Made by a program: the position numbers and the translations under genes. Below, in pieces: positions 32,935 to 45,572 of a stretch of DNA of 64,000 nucleotides (its first letter is position 1; each line of letters opens with the position of its first letter). The stretch spans positions 262,520 through 326,519 of the forward strand of contig NQMI01000031.1 of the NCBI GenBank assembly GCA_002270565.1, written 5' to 3'. The notes beneath the pieces are model-generated. The model had not been told where the DNA came from and did no database searches. It saw only the letters and a list, made by a program, of their open reading frames with translations. This stretch comes from Stenocarpella maydis (Eukaryota; Ascomycota; Sordariomycetes; Diaporthales; Diaporthaceae).

Positions 32935-32987
<53 letters not shown>
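32933..32987. repeat. Compound trinucleotide microsatellite (GCT)n(GAT)n
   Basis: About eight GCT units are followed by about ten GAT units, uninterrupted. It starts 161 bp upstream of the V-ATPase c' ATG. On that gene's sense strand it reads (ATC)n(AGC)n, so it is probably in the promoter or leader. Confidence 0.95.
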
Positions 32988-32989
<2 letters not shown>

Positions 32990-34349
32990 GCTCGGAAGGA
33001 GAGCTCTACTCAGCCAGACTACCTGCGCCTGGACGGGCTGGCTTGCCAAGAAATCGGGACGGATCACGTGTAGGCCCGCGCTAGTCGCAGGTACATGCAG
33101 CTTGGGTGTCCTGCCGCGCAGTTCCCAAGTATACTTAAAGTACTTATACAGTAATAGTTAGGAAGTATCCCAACGGCCCATAGGTACCGAAGTAGTGTAG
33201 AGTGGAAGTGCTCCTCCTGCCGACAGCCAGCCAGCTTCTGCTCATGGTTCATTTCTGATCTCAGCTATCTACCAAGATATATCAAATACACCTAGAGACT
33301 GTATTGGCTTTTCTTGCTCCTATATGGATGAGCGTACGGGCTTCAAGGTTGCTGGAATCCTGAAGCTCGTGTTGTGGCCCGTTGCGGGATTGCCCACCCC
33401 CCTGCCCCTGGATGATTGACTGCTAGAGGGCACCTCCTGTCAGCTGGTGCCGATGGTTAAGTTAAGCGACATGGTGAGATAGCGCCTAGAAGTGTTAGAC
33501 GGGTGGTCCAGCAGCGCCAACAGCTCCGAGCCGCGAAATTTGAGTTCCATCCAAGCCTTCTGGCTAAGATTTGGAGGCCTGTGTCGCACGGGGATGGATG
33601 ACTGAGGTGCAGGCTGCAAGTCGCCAGGCTGAGAGAGTTGAGAGGGTCTGAGACCGATCCCAGGCTCCAGGATCAGACATACATACCAAGTATCTAGCTA
33701 GGTAGCTAGGTAGGACCGGTACCTCCTAGGTAGGTGGGCGTTATCAGGTATCTTGTGTGTTTTGGACCGTTCCAGATATTTTGTCACCAGGTACGGAGTA
33801 ACTCTGGGAGTTTTGCAAACCCTCGAAGACCAAAGCGGTGATTAAATCCAAGCAAGCTCGAGGACATGGCATATACCCACATACCTCATTAAGTAGCAAG
33901 ACAGACAGACTTTTGGGACTTAAACTCAATGCATGGGTGAATCTGACAGCATAGACGACTCTTTTTAATTTTTTTGTCTTTTTTTATTTTTAATTTTTTT
34001 GTTCTTATTGTTCTTTTGCCTTCTCCGTGTCCTGGTGGTTGTAATTCTGCATAGCCCTGCGTCGCCTGCATTGTTTCGGCAGCAATAGGGCCACGACATC
34101 GTCGGCCCAACCTAGTCAAGTAGATAGCACATCTAGGCGTTTGTCTATCTTTCTCCGCCCTCCAACTCATGAGAGCAGGAGGGAAACTAGAGGGGGGGAA
34201 GAAGCTCAGCCCGTTCCTAGCACCAGAGGGCAAAAATTCCATTTCTCGATCAATACGATAATTTGAAAGCCATCACCAAGCAGGGAGGTCATGCAGAGGC
34301 ATGAGCAGTAATCACTCAGCAGAACAGACACGGACACGGACACAGATTC

Positions 34350-34394
34350 GCAGGCAGGCAGGCAGGCAGGCACGCAGGCAGGCAGACAGACATA
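34350..34394. repeat. Imperfect CAGG tetranucleotide tract
   Basis: About ten CAGG/CAGA units with one interruption (CACG near 34371). It lies in the upstream region of the Rho1 GEF gene. Confidence 0.85.
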
Positions 34395-34908
34395 GCATGA
34401 CTTGATCCTCATCCCCCTGGCTATATCGAACACCCCAACAGCCAGCATCGCTGTCGATTGTTGTTCTGATTGACCGATGCCACGCATGTTCCGATCCGCA
34501 AATACATGTGCCGTTTCTCCCCCCATAACGTCACAGCAGCCGTCGGTTTTCGGCCAGCTGCTGTCCCAGTCCAAAGTCGAAAGGGGGCTGCCCAAAAGTC
34601 CTCCCGTGCATTTGAACCTTACCCACCGCAACCCACGTCGCGACCCGATCCAATCCAAGCCAATCTGCCCAGTCGAGTCCTAGCCCACTCCAATCCAAAT
34701 CCAACCCACACAGCCCATCCTCGACCACCACCACGAGCCCACCAGCACCTTGGCCGACAGAGTGCCTGCACCGCGTCCCAACAGAGGCTCCGAGGCCCCT
34801 TGACCACATCTGCTATCTCAGCTCCAGGTTGGCGGCCACCGAGGCCAACTCCCGCTGAACTGCCTCTCCCCTCGCCCTCGAAGCAGAGCAGAGCAGAGCA
34901 GAGCACGA

Positions 34909-35149
34909 GTAAGAGTACGGCCACACCCACGCTCCAGCGCTCCACACTCGACCATTCTGCCATTCTCTCCCCTGCCGCTCCCGCCTGGCCTCGTCGTCCA
35001 GCCATTCAACTCCCCGGCTTTTGCGACCTTCGCCTGCATATCAGCGAGCTAAAGGGGGGACAAACGGCTTGTCGGCACCCAGCCTGCTGCACTGGCGACT
35101 TCTGATGGACGTCCTGGCGAGTGCTGATAACAGCTCTTCTCACTTCTAG
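34909..35149 (+). other. Probable 5' leader intron of the Rho1 GEF gene
   Basis: A GTAAGA donor at 34909, a GTGCTGATAAC branch-like site at 35121-35131 and a pyrimidine-rich TTCTCACTTCTAG acceptor ending at 35149 define a 241-bp intron that ends 85 bp before the ATG. A CAGAG tandem repeat (about 34883-34905) lies just upstream of the donor. RNA evidence is needed; this is inferred from splice signals only. Confidence 0.5.
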
Positions 35150-35234
35150 CCCATCCACCCCCCGACGGCCCCTGACGCGCGCCATCCGCACCACGATCCC
35201 GAGCCCGAAGCCAAGCCGACCAGGAGCCACAGTC

Positions 35235-38200
35235 ATGGCCGACTACCATCAAGACAGGATGCCTCCCCCCAGGAGGCCACAGGAATACGGCCAGCATCCG
35301 CCGCAGCGGGATGCCGCCTACGCCAACATCTTCGGCGCCTCCCCAGGCCCCGGCCGATCGCACACCATGACCTCCTCGTCGCAGCCCCCTCCGATGATGC
35401 ACTCGGATCGCACCCAGACCATGTCCTCGGTCTCCTCGATGCAGCGGCAGCCGCCCCCTCGAGCACCCGCCGGGCCCGGCTACGAGCGAACCCGCACCAT
35501 GGACTCGAGCATGGCAAACGGATACTATCCGGGCCAGAGAATGATGCCTCCTGGCCCGCAGGTGCCGTCTCAACAGTACTTGCAACAGCAGCGGCAGCCC
35601 CAGGGCCCTCCAGGCCGGTATCCTCCCGGGCCCGTGCCTCCAAGATTCGACCAGAGAGCACCCCTGGGAGGCGCATATGGTGCCCGGACGCCGGCTCAGA
35701 GGTTTTATCAGAACGGTGCCGGCCCCACCCCAGCGTTGAACTCCGACTCATACCGATCCCAATCCCTCGCCGGCCCTCCGAGGCAGCCGATGTATCAGCC
35801 CCAATCGAGCTCGATACAAGGCGGCCCACCATCACAGCAGGCCCCGGCCAATGCCTTCCGGCATGCAGCATATAGCCCCAGCTCTTCACGGACGACCGCG
35901 CAGGGTCGCGTGGTGCCCGAGCGCCATGACGAGAGGGCCATGTCAATGACTGGTGGTTACCCAGGACACGAGCGTGATGCGCACCAGACCATGAGTGGGA
36001 GGGTCATCCCGAACAGGAGGGCGCCTTCAGTCGAGGTCTCACATGATGGACAGAGCGGATATAACGGACACGCGCCTATGCCAGGGGCTCAGACGAGGTC
36101 TAGTGTGCAGTCATCCGCCAGCGGGGACAGCGGTAGGACCATGTCCATGGCTTCCACCATCGCGCCCTCGATATCCGAGAGATCAGACACCACATTAGCA
36201 CACCGTCCCTCTATGAGCTACTCTACGACGGATGGGGTGGAACGGCCGCCTACGGCGAAGATACGACCTCCACTGGTCTACCCCGCTCTCCTCTCCCGCG
36301 TCGGCGAGTGCTTCCGGGAGAAGATCATAACTGGCGACCGCACGAAGAACGAACTGACCTACAAGAACGCTTTCAGTGGTTCGGAGGCCGTGGACGTGTT
36401 GTCATACATCATCAGGACCACGGATCGAAATCTCGCCTTGTTGCTGGGTAGAGCACTGGACGCGCAGAAGTTCTTCCACGATGTGACGTATGAGCACAGG
36501 CTTCGGGACTCGGCCTCTGAGATGTACCAGTTTCGGGACATAATGATGGAAGAAGGCAGCGACAAACCTCCGGTCAACGGCGTGTTCGTCCTCTTGTCCG
36601 AGTGCTACTCCCCGACTTGCACACGAGACCAGCTGTGCTACTCGATTGCCTGTCCCCGGCGGCTGGAACAAGTCTCGCGTCTGAACCTGAAGATCGGCGC
36701 TGGCCTCAAGAAAGAGGAAGCGCCGCCAAATGACGACGACGACGTGGACCAGACGGACGAGCAGAAGCTCTGGATCAACACGGTTCCGAAGGAGGTCGCC
36801 GATAGCGTGAGTGACAAGGAAAAGAAGAGACAAGAGGTCATTTCTGAGATTTGCTACACGGAACGGGACTTTTGCAAAGACTTGGAATATCTGCGAGACT
36901 TTTGGATCAACCCTCTCCGGTCGAAAGCGTCGCCTATTCCTCCTCAGCGGAGAGAAAAGGTTGTGCGCAACATTTTCAGCAACATTATCGATCATCCCAG
37001 TATTCATTCGGTGAGCTCGAAGCTCGCCAAGGGCCTCACGGATCGGCAATCGAGCGGCCATGTCGTGAGGAACATCGGAGACATATTTTTGGAATGTGTT
37101 CCGCTTTTCGAGCCATTTATTTTGTACGGTTCCAAGCAGTTGGAGGCCAAATACGAGTTTGAGAACGAGCGATCCATCAACCCGCAATTCAGCAGATTTG
37201 TGGACGAGATCGAGCGGCGGAAGGAGTCGAGAAAGCTGGAGTTGAACGGTTACTTGACCAAGCCGACGACAAGATTGGCGCGTTACCCCCTTCTGCTCGA
37301 GAACATCCTCAAATACACGGAAGATGGGAACCCGGACAAGGAAGACATCCCGAAGGTGCTGGTCATGGTGCGTGACCTGCTGACAAGGGTCAACGCTGAG
37401 TCCGGAAAGGCGGAGAACCGATTCAACTTGCGGCGTTTGCACGACCAGCTCAAGTTCCGGCCAAACGAGAAGGTAGACTTGAAGTTGACGGACGAGGGCC
37501 GTGAGCTCGTCTTCAAGAGCAATTTCAAGAAGTCGCCAACGGAAAACACGGATATAACGGCATTCCTTTTCGATCACGCTGTTTTGCTAGTCAGGATAAA
37601 GCAAGTTGGCAAAACGGAGGAAATCAAGGCCTACCGCCGGGTAAGATCTATTTCGCTATGTATACATCACTAGCGCAGAACGCTAACGACGTTGCCCAGC
37701 CTATCCCTCTGGAGTTGCTTTCAATCAAGGAGATGGAGGAAGTCATACCTTCAGCAGGTGGTGGAACCCGAAGATCCACCTCTGGCTTGTTGCCAAACAT
37801 AAGAAACGAGGTCGGCAAGAAAGGAGAGGGCTGGCCCATCACGTTCAAGCACATGGGTAAAATGGGATATGAGCTGCCGCTTTACGCATCCACACAGACT
37901 GGGAGACAAAAGTGGCTCGAGTTCATTGATGCTGCGCAACAGAAGCTGCGGGCGCGTGTGGACTTCCTCAACACCACGGTAATCTCGCAAGGATTCTTCA
38001 CAGGTGCCAACAAGGTCAACTGTGTTGCTCCTTTCGGTAAGTCGAGCTCTCATATCCGTACACCGGCCTCTACTAATCCCTTGAGCAGACGGCGGCAGGA
38101 AACTCATATATGGCACTGATGCGGGTATCTATGTGTCGGATCGCAAGTCAGGCGGTCAGCCCCGCAAGATCCTGGAGGCGACCAACGTCACCCAGATTGA

Positions 38201-39128
38201 CGCGCTGGAGGAGTACCAGCTCCTCTTGGTGCTCTCGAACAAGTCGCTCATCTCATACAACCTAGCAGCGCTCGACCCCAACGAATCCGCGCTTTCCAAG
38301 AAGCCAAAGAAGATCCAGAGCCACTGCAGTTACTTCAAGGCAGGTATTTCCATGGGTAGGCACCTGGTGTGCTGTGTTAAGCCCACGACACTTTCCACCA
38401 CCATCAAAGTATACGAGCCCAATGATGCTATGTCCAAGAGCAAGAAGCAGAAGGGTTTCAGCAAGATGTTCAACGCCGGCCAAGACGAGCTCAAACCATT
38501 CAAGGAGTTCTACATCCCGACAGAGTCTACATCTGTGCACTTCCTGAAGTCGAAGCTATGCGTGGCGTGTGCTCGCGGTTTTGAGGTCGTGTCCCTGGAG
38601 ACGCTCGAAACACAGTCCCTGCTCGACCAGGCTGACACGTCGCTGGACTTTGTGGCTCGAAAGGAAGCCGTCAAACCTATTCACATCGAACGTCTCAATG
38701 GAGAGTTCTTGCTGAATTACTCCGAGTTTTCCTTCTTCGTCAACCGCAACGGCTGGCGGGCAAGACCAGAGTGGAGAATCGACTGGGAAGGAACACCCCA
38801 CAGCTTCGCACTGTCGTACCCCTGGATCCTGGCTTTCGAACCGAACTTCATCGAGCTCAGGAATATCGAGTCTGGTGCAGTACACATCGTGCCGCACAAG
38901 AACATCCGCATGTTACACAGCAGCACACACGAGGTAAGCACACTTCATGACACATTTTCCCCGGGCTCGTCTTGCTGACAATTCACACAGATCCTGTTCG
39001 CATACGAAGACGAAAAGGGCGAGGACGTCGTCGAGGCCATGGACTTCTGGAAGAGCCAACGAAAGAGTATCATGCCTGATGGCGGGATGAACTCACCGGT
39101 CGGGCAATACGCCAGAGTCTCACAATAG
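35235..39128 (+). CDS. rom2: Rho1 guanine nucleotide exchange factor, ROM2 type (1241 aa, 4 exons)
   Basis: This protein activates Rho1 by GDP/GTP exchange in the cell-wall integrity and polarity pathway. Exons are 35235-37640, 37700-38036, 38089-38933 and 38991-39128; the coding sum is 3726 nt and introns are 52-59 bp. The first 340 residues are Pro/Gln/Ser-rich and disordered. A DEP-like domain follows at about 344-435 (NAFSGSEAVDVLSYII). The DH (RhoGEF) domain spans about 532-725 (ISEICYTERDFCKDLEYL, YLTKPTTRLARYPLLLENI). A PH domain lies at about 740-890, and a C-terminal CNH domain at about 915-1220 (YGTDAGIYVSD, LEEYQLLLVLSNKSLISYN). This is the classical fungal ROM1/ROM2 order. MADYHQDRMPPP at 35235 was chosen as start; the open frame upstream appears to be leader sequence after a UTR intron. 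Confidence 0.95.
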
Positions 39129-42100
39129 TACTTCTCTTGTGATTCACGGAATGGTACGAAAGCCACGTGGAGCATCTGATACCGTCTCTCGTATGAGAGA
39201 GGCTCAGTTTCTTTGCCTGGTTGAGGACGCCACATTGGCGGCCAGACCGGTTCAGACCACAGGCCGGGGTCTGCGTCAGTGATGCCGCATGTTGGGGGTT
39301 TATAGATACTCGGCACCGGCCTTCGCTGGCCGGTCTATGAGCCTGCATCTGCGTACAACCCTCAGGCGCAAGTCACGTCTGACATGCGCCCGCTGTGTCT
39401 CGTCCGCGCAGCATGCGACGGCATGGCGGAGGTCCCCTGGATTAACCGGATCCTCTTCTCTGCCAGCAATACACTCCACATCTTTGATTCAATAAAGCGA
39501 TATATCTAATGTCAAGTACGGCGGGGCCATAAGCGGACGGGCTTAGACGGGTGCGCAGGCGACGGTCAACAGGGCTGGTGGGTTAAACAGGACGTGTGCC
39601 CGCCCAACTCTGATAACCCCAAGGCGACATGAACCCACGCAAGGCCAGCTGATGCATAGGGATCACGGGGTTGGTGTCGGTGGGGCGGGGGCATCAAGAG
39701 CACATGATGAAGCTCGTCGGTGCCGCTGTACTTCGTTTTTCTGGCTACAGCAGTGGGAGATCTACCACACCAATGCGCGTGTTTAGAGTGTGGAAATTAT
39801 TTTCGGCGACACCTGTTTCTTCTGATTTTTTCCTCCCTAAACCTTTCCTCGTCTCATTTGCAGCGGCAGCATCCACAAGAACAAACTTTAATAAGCATTG
39901 TTGTATATGCGAGATGGAACATTTACTTTTCAAATTGAGATGATACCACCACCTTCGCCATCACCACGAGCAAGCGCCGTTATCACAATCGCAACACCAT
40001 GACGTCCAGCAGTCACCGACATTGCATCGGCTAATCTTGGGTGAGTGAGACGTGACCTGTCAATCAGATCGCCCTGGTTAATCAAGTGGCATGTGTTACA
40101 AAGGGTGGCGTACCCGGCCGAGTATGGGGAGACATCGTGCTGGCGACGGGGGACCCTTTGGATGCAAGTGGCCCAACTGCGAACGAGGGGCCGTTGTGTT
40201 TGGACGGCTCGTCATTTGAATCTGCAACGTCTGTGCATCTCTTGGGGGCGTTGCACCTCTGGTCGGGTGCACATGCACACTGACATATCTGACATATATT
40301 ATCTATTCTGGCTTGTCAAGACGGCATTGCACCCGCCTCCCTCCCCCAGAGGCAACGGCGAAAAGAGGGAGTGTGGTCCGGCAATTCCAGGTTCTGTGAC
40401 CACCTCCCCCCTCCCTACCCTTTTCCCCTCCATCATTATCCCCATAGCACGATAGCCGAGAGGATGTTCTCGCAATCGAGATCGACCATGGTGATAGGGC
40501 AGTGTGGGTTCAGCACGAGGGTGTGGACGGACGGGCGCCTGGCCTGGGCAAGCGCTTCAGCGCTGGACGAAGGTTTGCTTTCGGAAGCAAGCGGTCCCCT
40601 CCCCCCCCCTCTTTTTTTTGGTCTACATAAATTTTCAAGGGTCCGTCCCTTCGATCGACCGCGCCCGCATGACGGAGGCGAATCTCGGGGCCCGGGGGAG
40701 AGTGTGATGGTAGGACAGCAAGGTATGGAGCATGGTAGTTTTCTCTTCTCGTATGTATATCTGTACATATAGTGTTTACGAATCAGTGCATGTACATATG
40801 TGAGCCTCACCCCCTCCCCCATCAAATTCTTTTCTGCTGTCCGAATCCAATCGAACTCGTGTTTGTCTTGCAGGATATGGAAGAAGGTTTCTGCGGTGGA
40901 TCGGACGGCCACCTCGGCATGACGGAATGCCAACATTCGTGTCTGCCTCTCGTGTCAGGGTCCTGATTTCGTCAGGATTAACTTGGACAGAGCTCCATTC
41001 TGGCCATGCGCTGCGACCTTGGATCTACTGTGGCAACATTCCCTGCCCACCACTGCTACATAGAACATTGCGTGATGCGTGTTCATGTGCGGATGTACTA
41101 CCGAGTAGCTTGCCAATGAAACGAGTGCAGCGTCCTGAGCGGCACATGATAGCCGCCTTATCCCATGTACACTACAATATCCCACAGCGGGGGCAGGTAG
41201 TAAAGCATCATAACTTCGGATACCATGGACTTGGGATGGAAGACTTCCCTTGGCTCACTCCTCCGCCACCGTGGACGGCCTCCCCATCCTTAACACGAAT
41301 GTACGAGTGGGCCGCATAACTCAGCCGAGCCACGCCGACCCCCCAAAAAACCCACGCTGGACCCGAATCTCTGGTATCGAGAGGGACCTTCCCTCCCTTT
41401 CTCGGGGGAGCACCAAAGAGATGCGTCGCACCAGCGAGGGGTCAGACGACGGCCCGTGTCGGTTCGCTCTCTCTGGGTGGGTGGGCCACACACAATGGGC
41501 CAAGCGGAAGATTATTCTTGTGTTCGCGTGGTGCGCGTCTCGTGCAGGTCAGACCTTGCGATGCTATGCCTTTCCCACGTCGGCCACGTTTCCACAAGGC
41601 ATGAACGGTCGCACATCATGTATTGGAAGTGTGGTGGGAACCGGCAGGGGCCTGTTCACAACCCCCCCGTCCCTGCCGCGGATCCAACTGTCAAAGGGCG
41701 GCGGAGAATTTCTGTGACGTCCGTAGTGTTGGGATCACAGATCGGGATGGGCTCCAAAGTGTAAGAGACACATGGGAGCGTCTGGGACTAGAGAAAATAA
41801 CCCGACGAGAGAGGCCAATAAGCGATGCCCAGTTACAGTTGAGCTATGGACGAGGGCAATGGGAATCCCGTGGCCAGCGGCGGCGGAGGAAAATGTCACC
41901 AAGGGTCCAACTATGTTGATCATCGCCTGACGACGGCCTTCCCTGCCTTCGTCGTCCCACTTGCACGTCCGCGCCGTTGGATTTACGACTGGCGGTGCAT
42001 TAGTAGCATGCAGTCAGCGTTGCCCCATCGCCAAGCAGGGCTCGAGCAACCAACCCCCATAGATCTCACAACCTTAATTCTAGGACATGTCGTGCTCTGC

Positions 42101-45100
42101 GGTGTGCCGCCCTTACCCGCCCACATCTGTATCCCGTCCAAGGCGAGAGTCCAGCATGACTGTGGCCAGATTCCGCGACATCGTCCGAACTTTGCTGGTG
42201 GAGGAGCGAGCGACCGGTTAATTGTTTCGTTTCACGGGCAGAGGCCTCGACGGAGCACGTAACAATACTACACGCTGGTATCGTTTGGCGTTGCCTGGGT
42301 GGGCTGGATGGCTGTTTTGCCCGTGCGGCGGGAGGAGGGAAGATCCTTCGACACTGTGACTGCTGCATGGGCGGAAGTACATCCTCGTTGTGGAACAGTC
42401 TGCAATAGGGAGGGGCGGGGAGGCGTCGTGCCGCCGAATGGGAACCCGAACCTGCTGAGCCCCAGCTGTGCTGCAGCCAAGTTCCTTGGGAGCTTGGATT
42501 ACCACGCCACATTTCACACGCTTTCCACACCCTGCAGATGCGGCTCTGACACGTCTCCTGTTGTCAGACATGACTGATTGGAGTCTCCGCGGGTAACCTT
42601 ACCAAGGCTTCCGAGAAGGACACGTCGGGGCGGGGTGCCATGAGAGTGCAGCACACAGCCATCCAATCTGATCTTGTCTGAATCGCTTCCGGCATTCAGG
42701 TGAAAGGGAAAGAAAAAACCAACAGTGGGACTGGTCGGCGTGCGGAGTGATGGCCAGAGTCATGCTTGCGGTGCGGAGTTGCCATGGCCCAGAACAGCTC
42801 TGCCCCGCGGCGAATAGCGAGCAGGCTCTGGTGACATAGCCAGCTATATACAGTTTTATTGCCTCGGGGCTCTGTGCTGTCGTATCCCGGATTAGGAAAA
42901 CTGACAATATCTGCGACCGGAATGCGGTGAGACTGGGTGCTGCGAAGCTTCGACAAGGGCGGGCATTATTAGCTATACACACCAACGTGTGCGTGCGTGC
43001 GCAATATGTCAGCCACCATGACGAATGTTGGGGAAGCTGTATATTCAGTGCAACCCAATCGGTTGGGCTACTAGTGTAGTCCCTGGGTAGCTAGCGGAGC
43101 CAAGGGGTCGTCCCAAGGGGTTGGCATTATCAGGAGGAAGAGGCGTCTGTACCTGACACTCTGACAGTTCCGGCGCCGCTCGACTTGCCGTATTCTCATA
43201 TTAGTATCGCACCTGAGATGCCGGAGCTGCTAGAGGCCCTACTAGTCCCCCGTGCTAGGGAGCCGGTCTTCCAGTAAGCGACGGGACGGCGTCAGGGACG
43301 GATCCTAGCAACCTAGCGGGGCCAGACAATCACTGTCACAGGTTAGAACGCCGTGTCCAGACGCAATAAGGCGGAGGCGGAGTGGACCAACGTCTCGGCA
43401 TCCTTGACGCCAATGCCTGAGTGGGCGACATGATATTGTTGCTTGCCGTTGGTCTGGAGTCGACTATGGGTGTCGTGGTGTCCCAGACAGATGCGCATTC
43501 TAGACTCGCCAATCCCCCGGGTGGCGGCACGATGAGAAAGTGTTATTGATCATCTCGGCTCCCATTCGCGGACCAACAACTACCGGCGTATGCCAGCTTT
43601 AGTATGGCCCCACCAGAGCCAGACGTGTAATAATGGACATTGGTTGCAGTACAGCAGTGACAGCAACGAGATTTGCAGGTCCAGTCATCATGAATGCGAG
43701 GCAGACAGGCGAGATCGGGGCCGCTGTGCATTCATGCATCTTCGCCACCGGACAGCTGGCACAGATGTCCATGCATCCCGCCCACCGCGTGCCCGTTGTG
43801 ACGGAGAATAATGTGCTGGGAAGTAATGATAATGTTAATAACGGCAAACCTATATGAGCCCGCCAGACTGCGGAGGCCAAGGTTCGTCGACTCGTGCCAG
43901 CAGCGAGCAGCGGCTTATCTGCATGGCTAGCCTGGGCTTGTGGTTGGGCGGAGAGAGTGGCATGGTGTTGATTCGACGTTACGGGCTGGGACAGGCGCCG
44001 CAAACCGCAGAAGCGCAACCGCTCCGCTCCGCACCAGCCGTGGCCCATGCCTGACGTCGGGCCACGGCCCACGGGGCTCTCGTGTATCTGACTGGCTCGG
44101 AACGGCATCCTGGCCTGCTGGGTTCGGCCCAGTCGTCGAGTGTAATGCAAGGCCTGCCAGGAGACCCCATGTAAGCGGCGCGGTCTGGGCCTTGAGGTCG
44201 TTGCAGCCTGTCCGGCCTGTGCGGGACGTTCTCGAAACCAGACTTTTCCCACAAACCCAGTCCCCGCCGCGTGTGTCGAGTAGAAACACAGCACACGGCA
44301 CGCTCACTAGCGTCCTCGGGACGCAGGCGTGCCTGTCCTGATCAGCTCGGCTCGCCAGCCGGCGAAACTCGAGGCGAAACCGAGCAGGTAGCTGATGGCG
44401 AACCTTCAGCTGGTCGCGCCGGCAGACATGTCCACAAGGAGGTGGGTCGCCGGCGGGGGATCTCATGCCGTTGACAGGCGTGGCGCTGGCGGCACGATAC
44501 GACGGCCTGGTCGACGTTCGGGCACAAGAGGCGCTGGGCCGTTTCCAAGAATATCTCGTACCGTCAGCTCCGCGGCACTGCCGAGCCTCAACCACACACT
44601 AGGCTCGGGACCCGAGAGACGGAGCTGAAGAAAGCACGGCGAGCCAGCGTCGTAGCTGCAGCGCCAGCATCGCACCAGCAGGACCAGACGAGGGTCTGAG
44701 GGCGGGTCTCTGGCACCGCTCTGACTGCCGCGTCACCGTGGTAGTCGACCAAGCTGCCCTGGGATGGGAAGATACGAAGGCCCAAGGGAAAAGTCAAATT
44801 TGGAGATTTGCCTGGTGCATGCGTCTTGCCAGAGGCGGGCCACCCCAGCCTCGCCAGGGGGGCGGCAGGGGACGAAGCTTAAGCTCCGGGTTTCGAACAT
44901 GATTTGCGAGTTGTTTGCTTTGTCGAGACGGAGCTCTGAGTGGCCACGGCCCTGCTGCCACCGCAGCAGCCCTGCGGGCTCGACACAATTATAAAGATTC
45001 CCTCGTTGATCTTTCCCAATCCCCCTCGACTCTTTGTCCCACCCCAAGATACCACCACCTGCTCGGATTCACAAACTGCCGATCACTGATCGTTTCCGTC

Positions 45101-45260
45101 GACTCGAGCCCGCTTCTCTCCACCAGCTGCTCATCAATCCCGCCCTGAGTCGTGTCTTTGTCCTCCCGGCCCTACCTCTAGAACACACCTGCATTCCACT
45201 CAGTTGATCTGAATATCCGCGCCCTCGAGGTTTCCTAATACCACTAAGAACCAACCCAAC
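39129..45260. other. 6.1-kb intergenic region without a recognised gene
   Basis: This lies between the Rho1 GEF stop and the 80-aa Cys-motif gene, both on the plus strand. Many overlapping short frames occur on both strands (the longest, about 220-230 codons on the minus strand at 43600-44600, overlap each other in different frames). None shows a family motif, signal peptide or clean splicing. GC content is like the genes. Homopolymer runs occur near 40598-40620. Any gene here would have to be orphan or non-coding. Confidence 0.5.
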
Positions 45261-45572
45261 ATGTCTTCATATTGTGCCAACTACTACGTGAGTCTCATAA
45301 TGTACCATTCGTTGTTCAGGGCAGCTGAGACCTTGAGACTGACGTCTTCCGCCCAGGGCTCCGTCAACTGCCACAACGTTGTCAACCGCTTCGGAGACCG
45401 ATGCAAGCTCTGCCTGGCCCTGAAGAGCGGTGCGTCCCTCTCAGACGGCATCCTGCCTGAGGACAAGTACAGGAAGAGCAGCTCGACTGTTGAGGCGCCG
45501 AGGAAACACCACCACCGAAGCCACGATGGATCGTCCCGGTCCATCCGGGTCGACTCTTCGCGGCACAGATAA
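45261..45572 (+). CDS. Small Cys-motif protein of unknown function (80 aa, 2 exons)
   Basis: Exon 1 is 45261-45287 (nine codons, MSSYCANYY). A 69-bp intron (45288-45356) starts GTGAGT and ends CCCAG. Exon 2 is 45357-45572. The joined N-terminal half has C-x8-C-x10-C-x2-C spacing (CANYYGSVNCHN, RFGDRCKLCLALKSG), which could bind a zinc ion or form disulphides. The C-terminal half is basic, His/Ser/Arg-rich and probably disordered (HHHRSHDGSSRSIRVD). There is no signal peptide, so a secreted disulphide-rich effector is unlikely. I do not recognise the family. Support comes from the clear phase-0 splice, the Kozak-like context (CAACATGTC) and the dense Cys motif right across the junction. Confidence 0.6.
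   Translation: MSSYCANYYVSLIMYHSLFRAAETLRLTSSAQGSVNCHNVVNRFGDRCKLCLALKSGASLSDGILPEDKYRKSSSTVEAPRKHHHRSHDGSSRSIRVDSSRHR

Larger units (their letters stand above)
32773..35234. promoter_or_regulatory. Divergent promoter region of V-ATPase c' and the Rho1 GEF
   Basis: A 2.5-kb spacer rich in simple sequence. It contains (GCT)n(GAT)n at 32933-32987, a TAGCTAGGTAGG cluster at about 33690-33735, a T-rich tract at 33961-34018, a CAGG tract at 34350-34394, a C-rich stretch (34610-34740) and a likely leader intron of the GEF gene (34909-35149). No separate gene is seen. Confidence 0.55.

Noticed and set aside
35121..35234. Upstream extension of the Rho1 GEF frame
   Set aside because: It includes a probable leader-intron acceptor at 35149, and MADYHQ at 35235 is the better start.
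36402..37577. 391-codon minus-strand frame opposite the Rho1 GEF
   Set aside because: Antisense shadow of the DH and PH domain exons; no motif of its own.
43599..44595. Two overlapping minus-strand frames of 231 and 222 codons
   Set aside because: They overlap in different frames, have no motif or splice signals, and are rich in Arg, Pro and Ser as expected for random GC-rich sequence.
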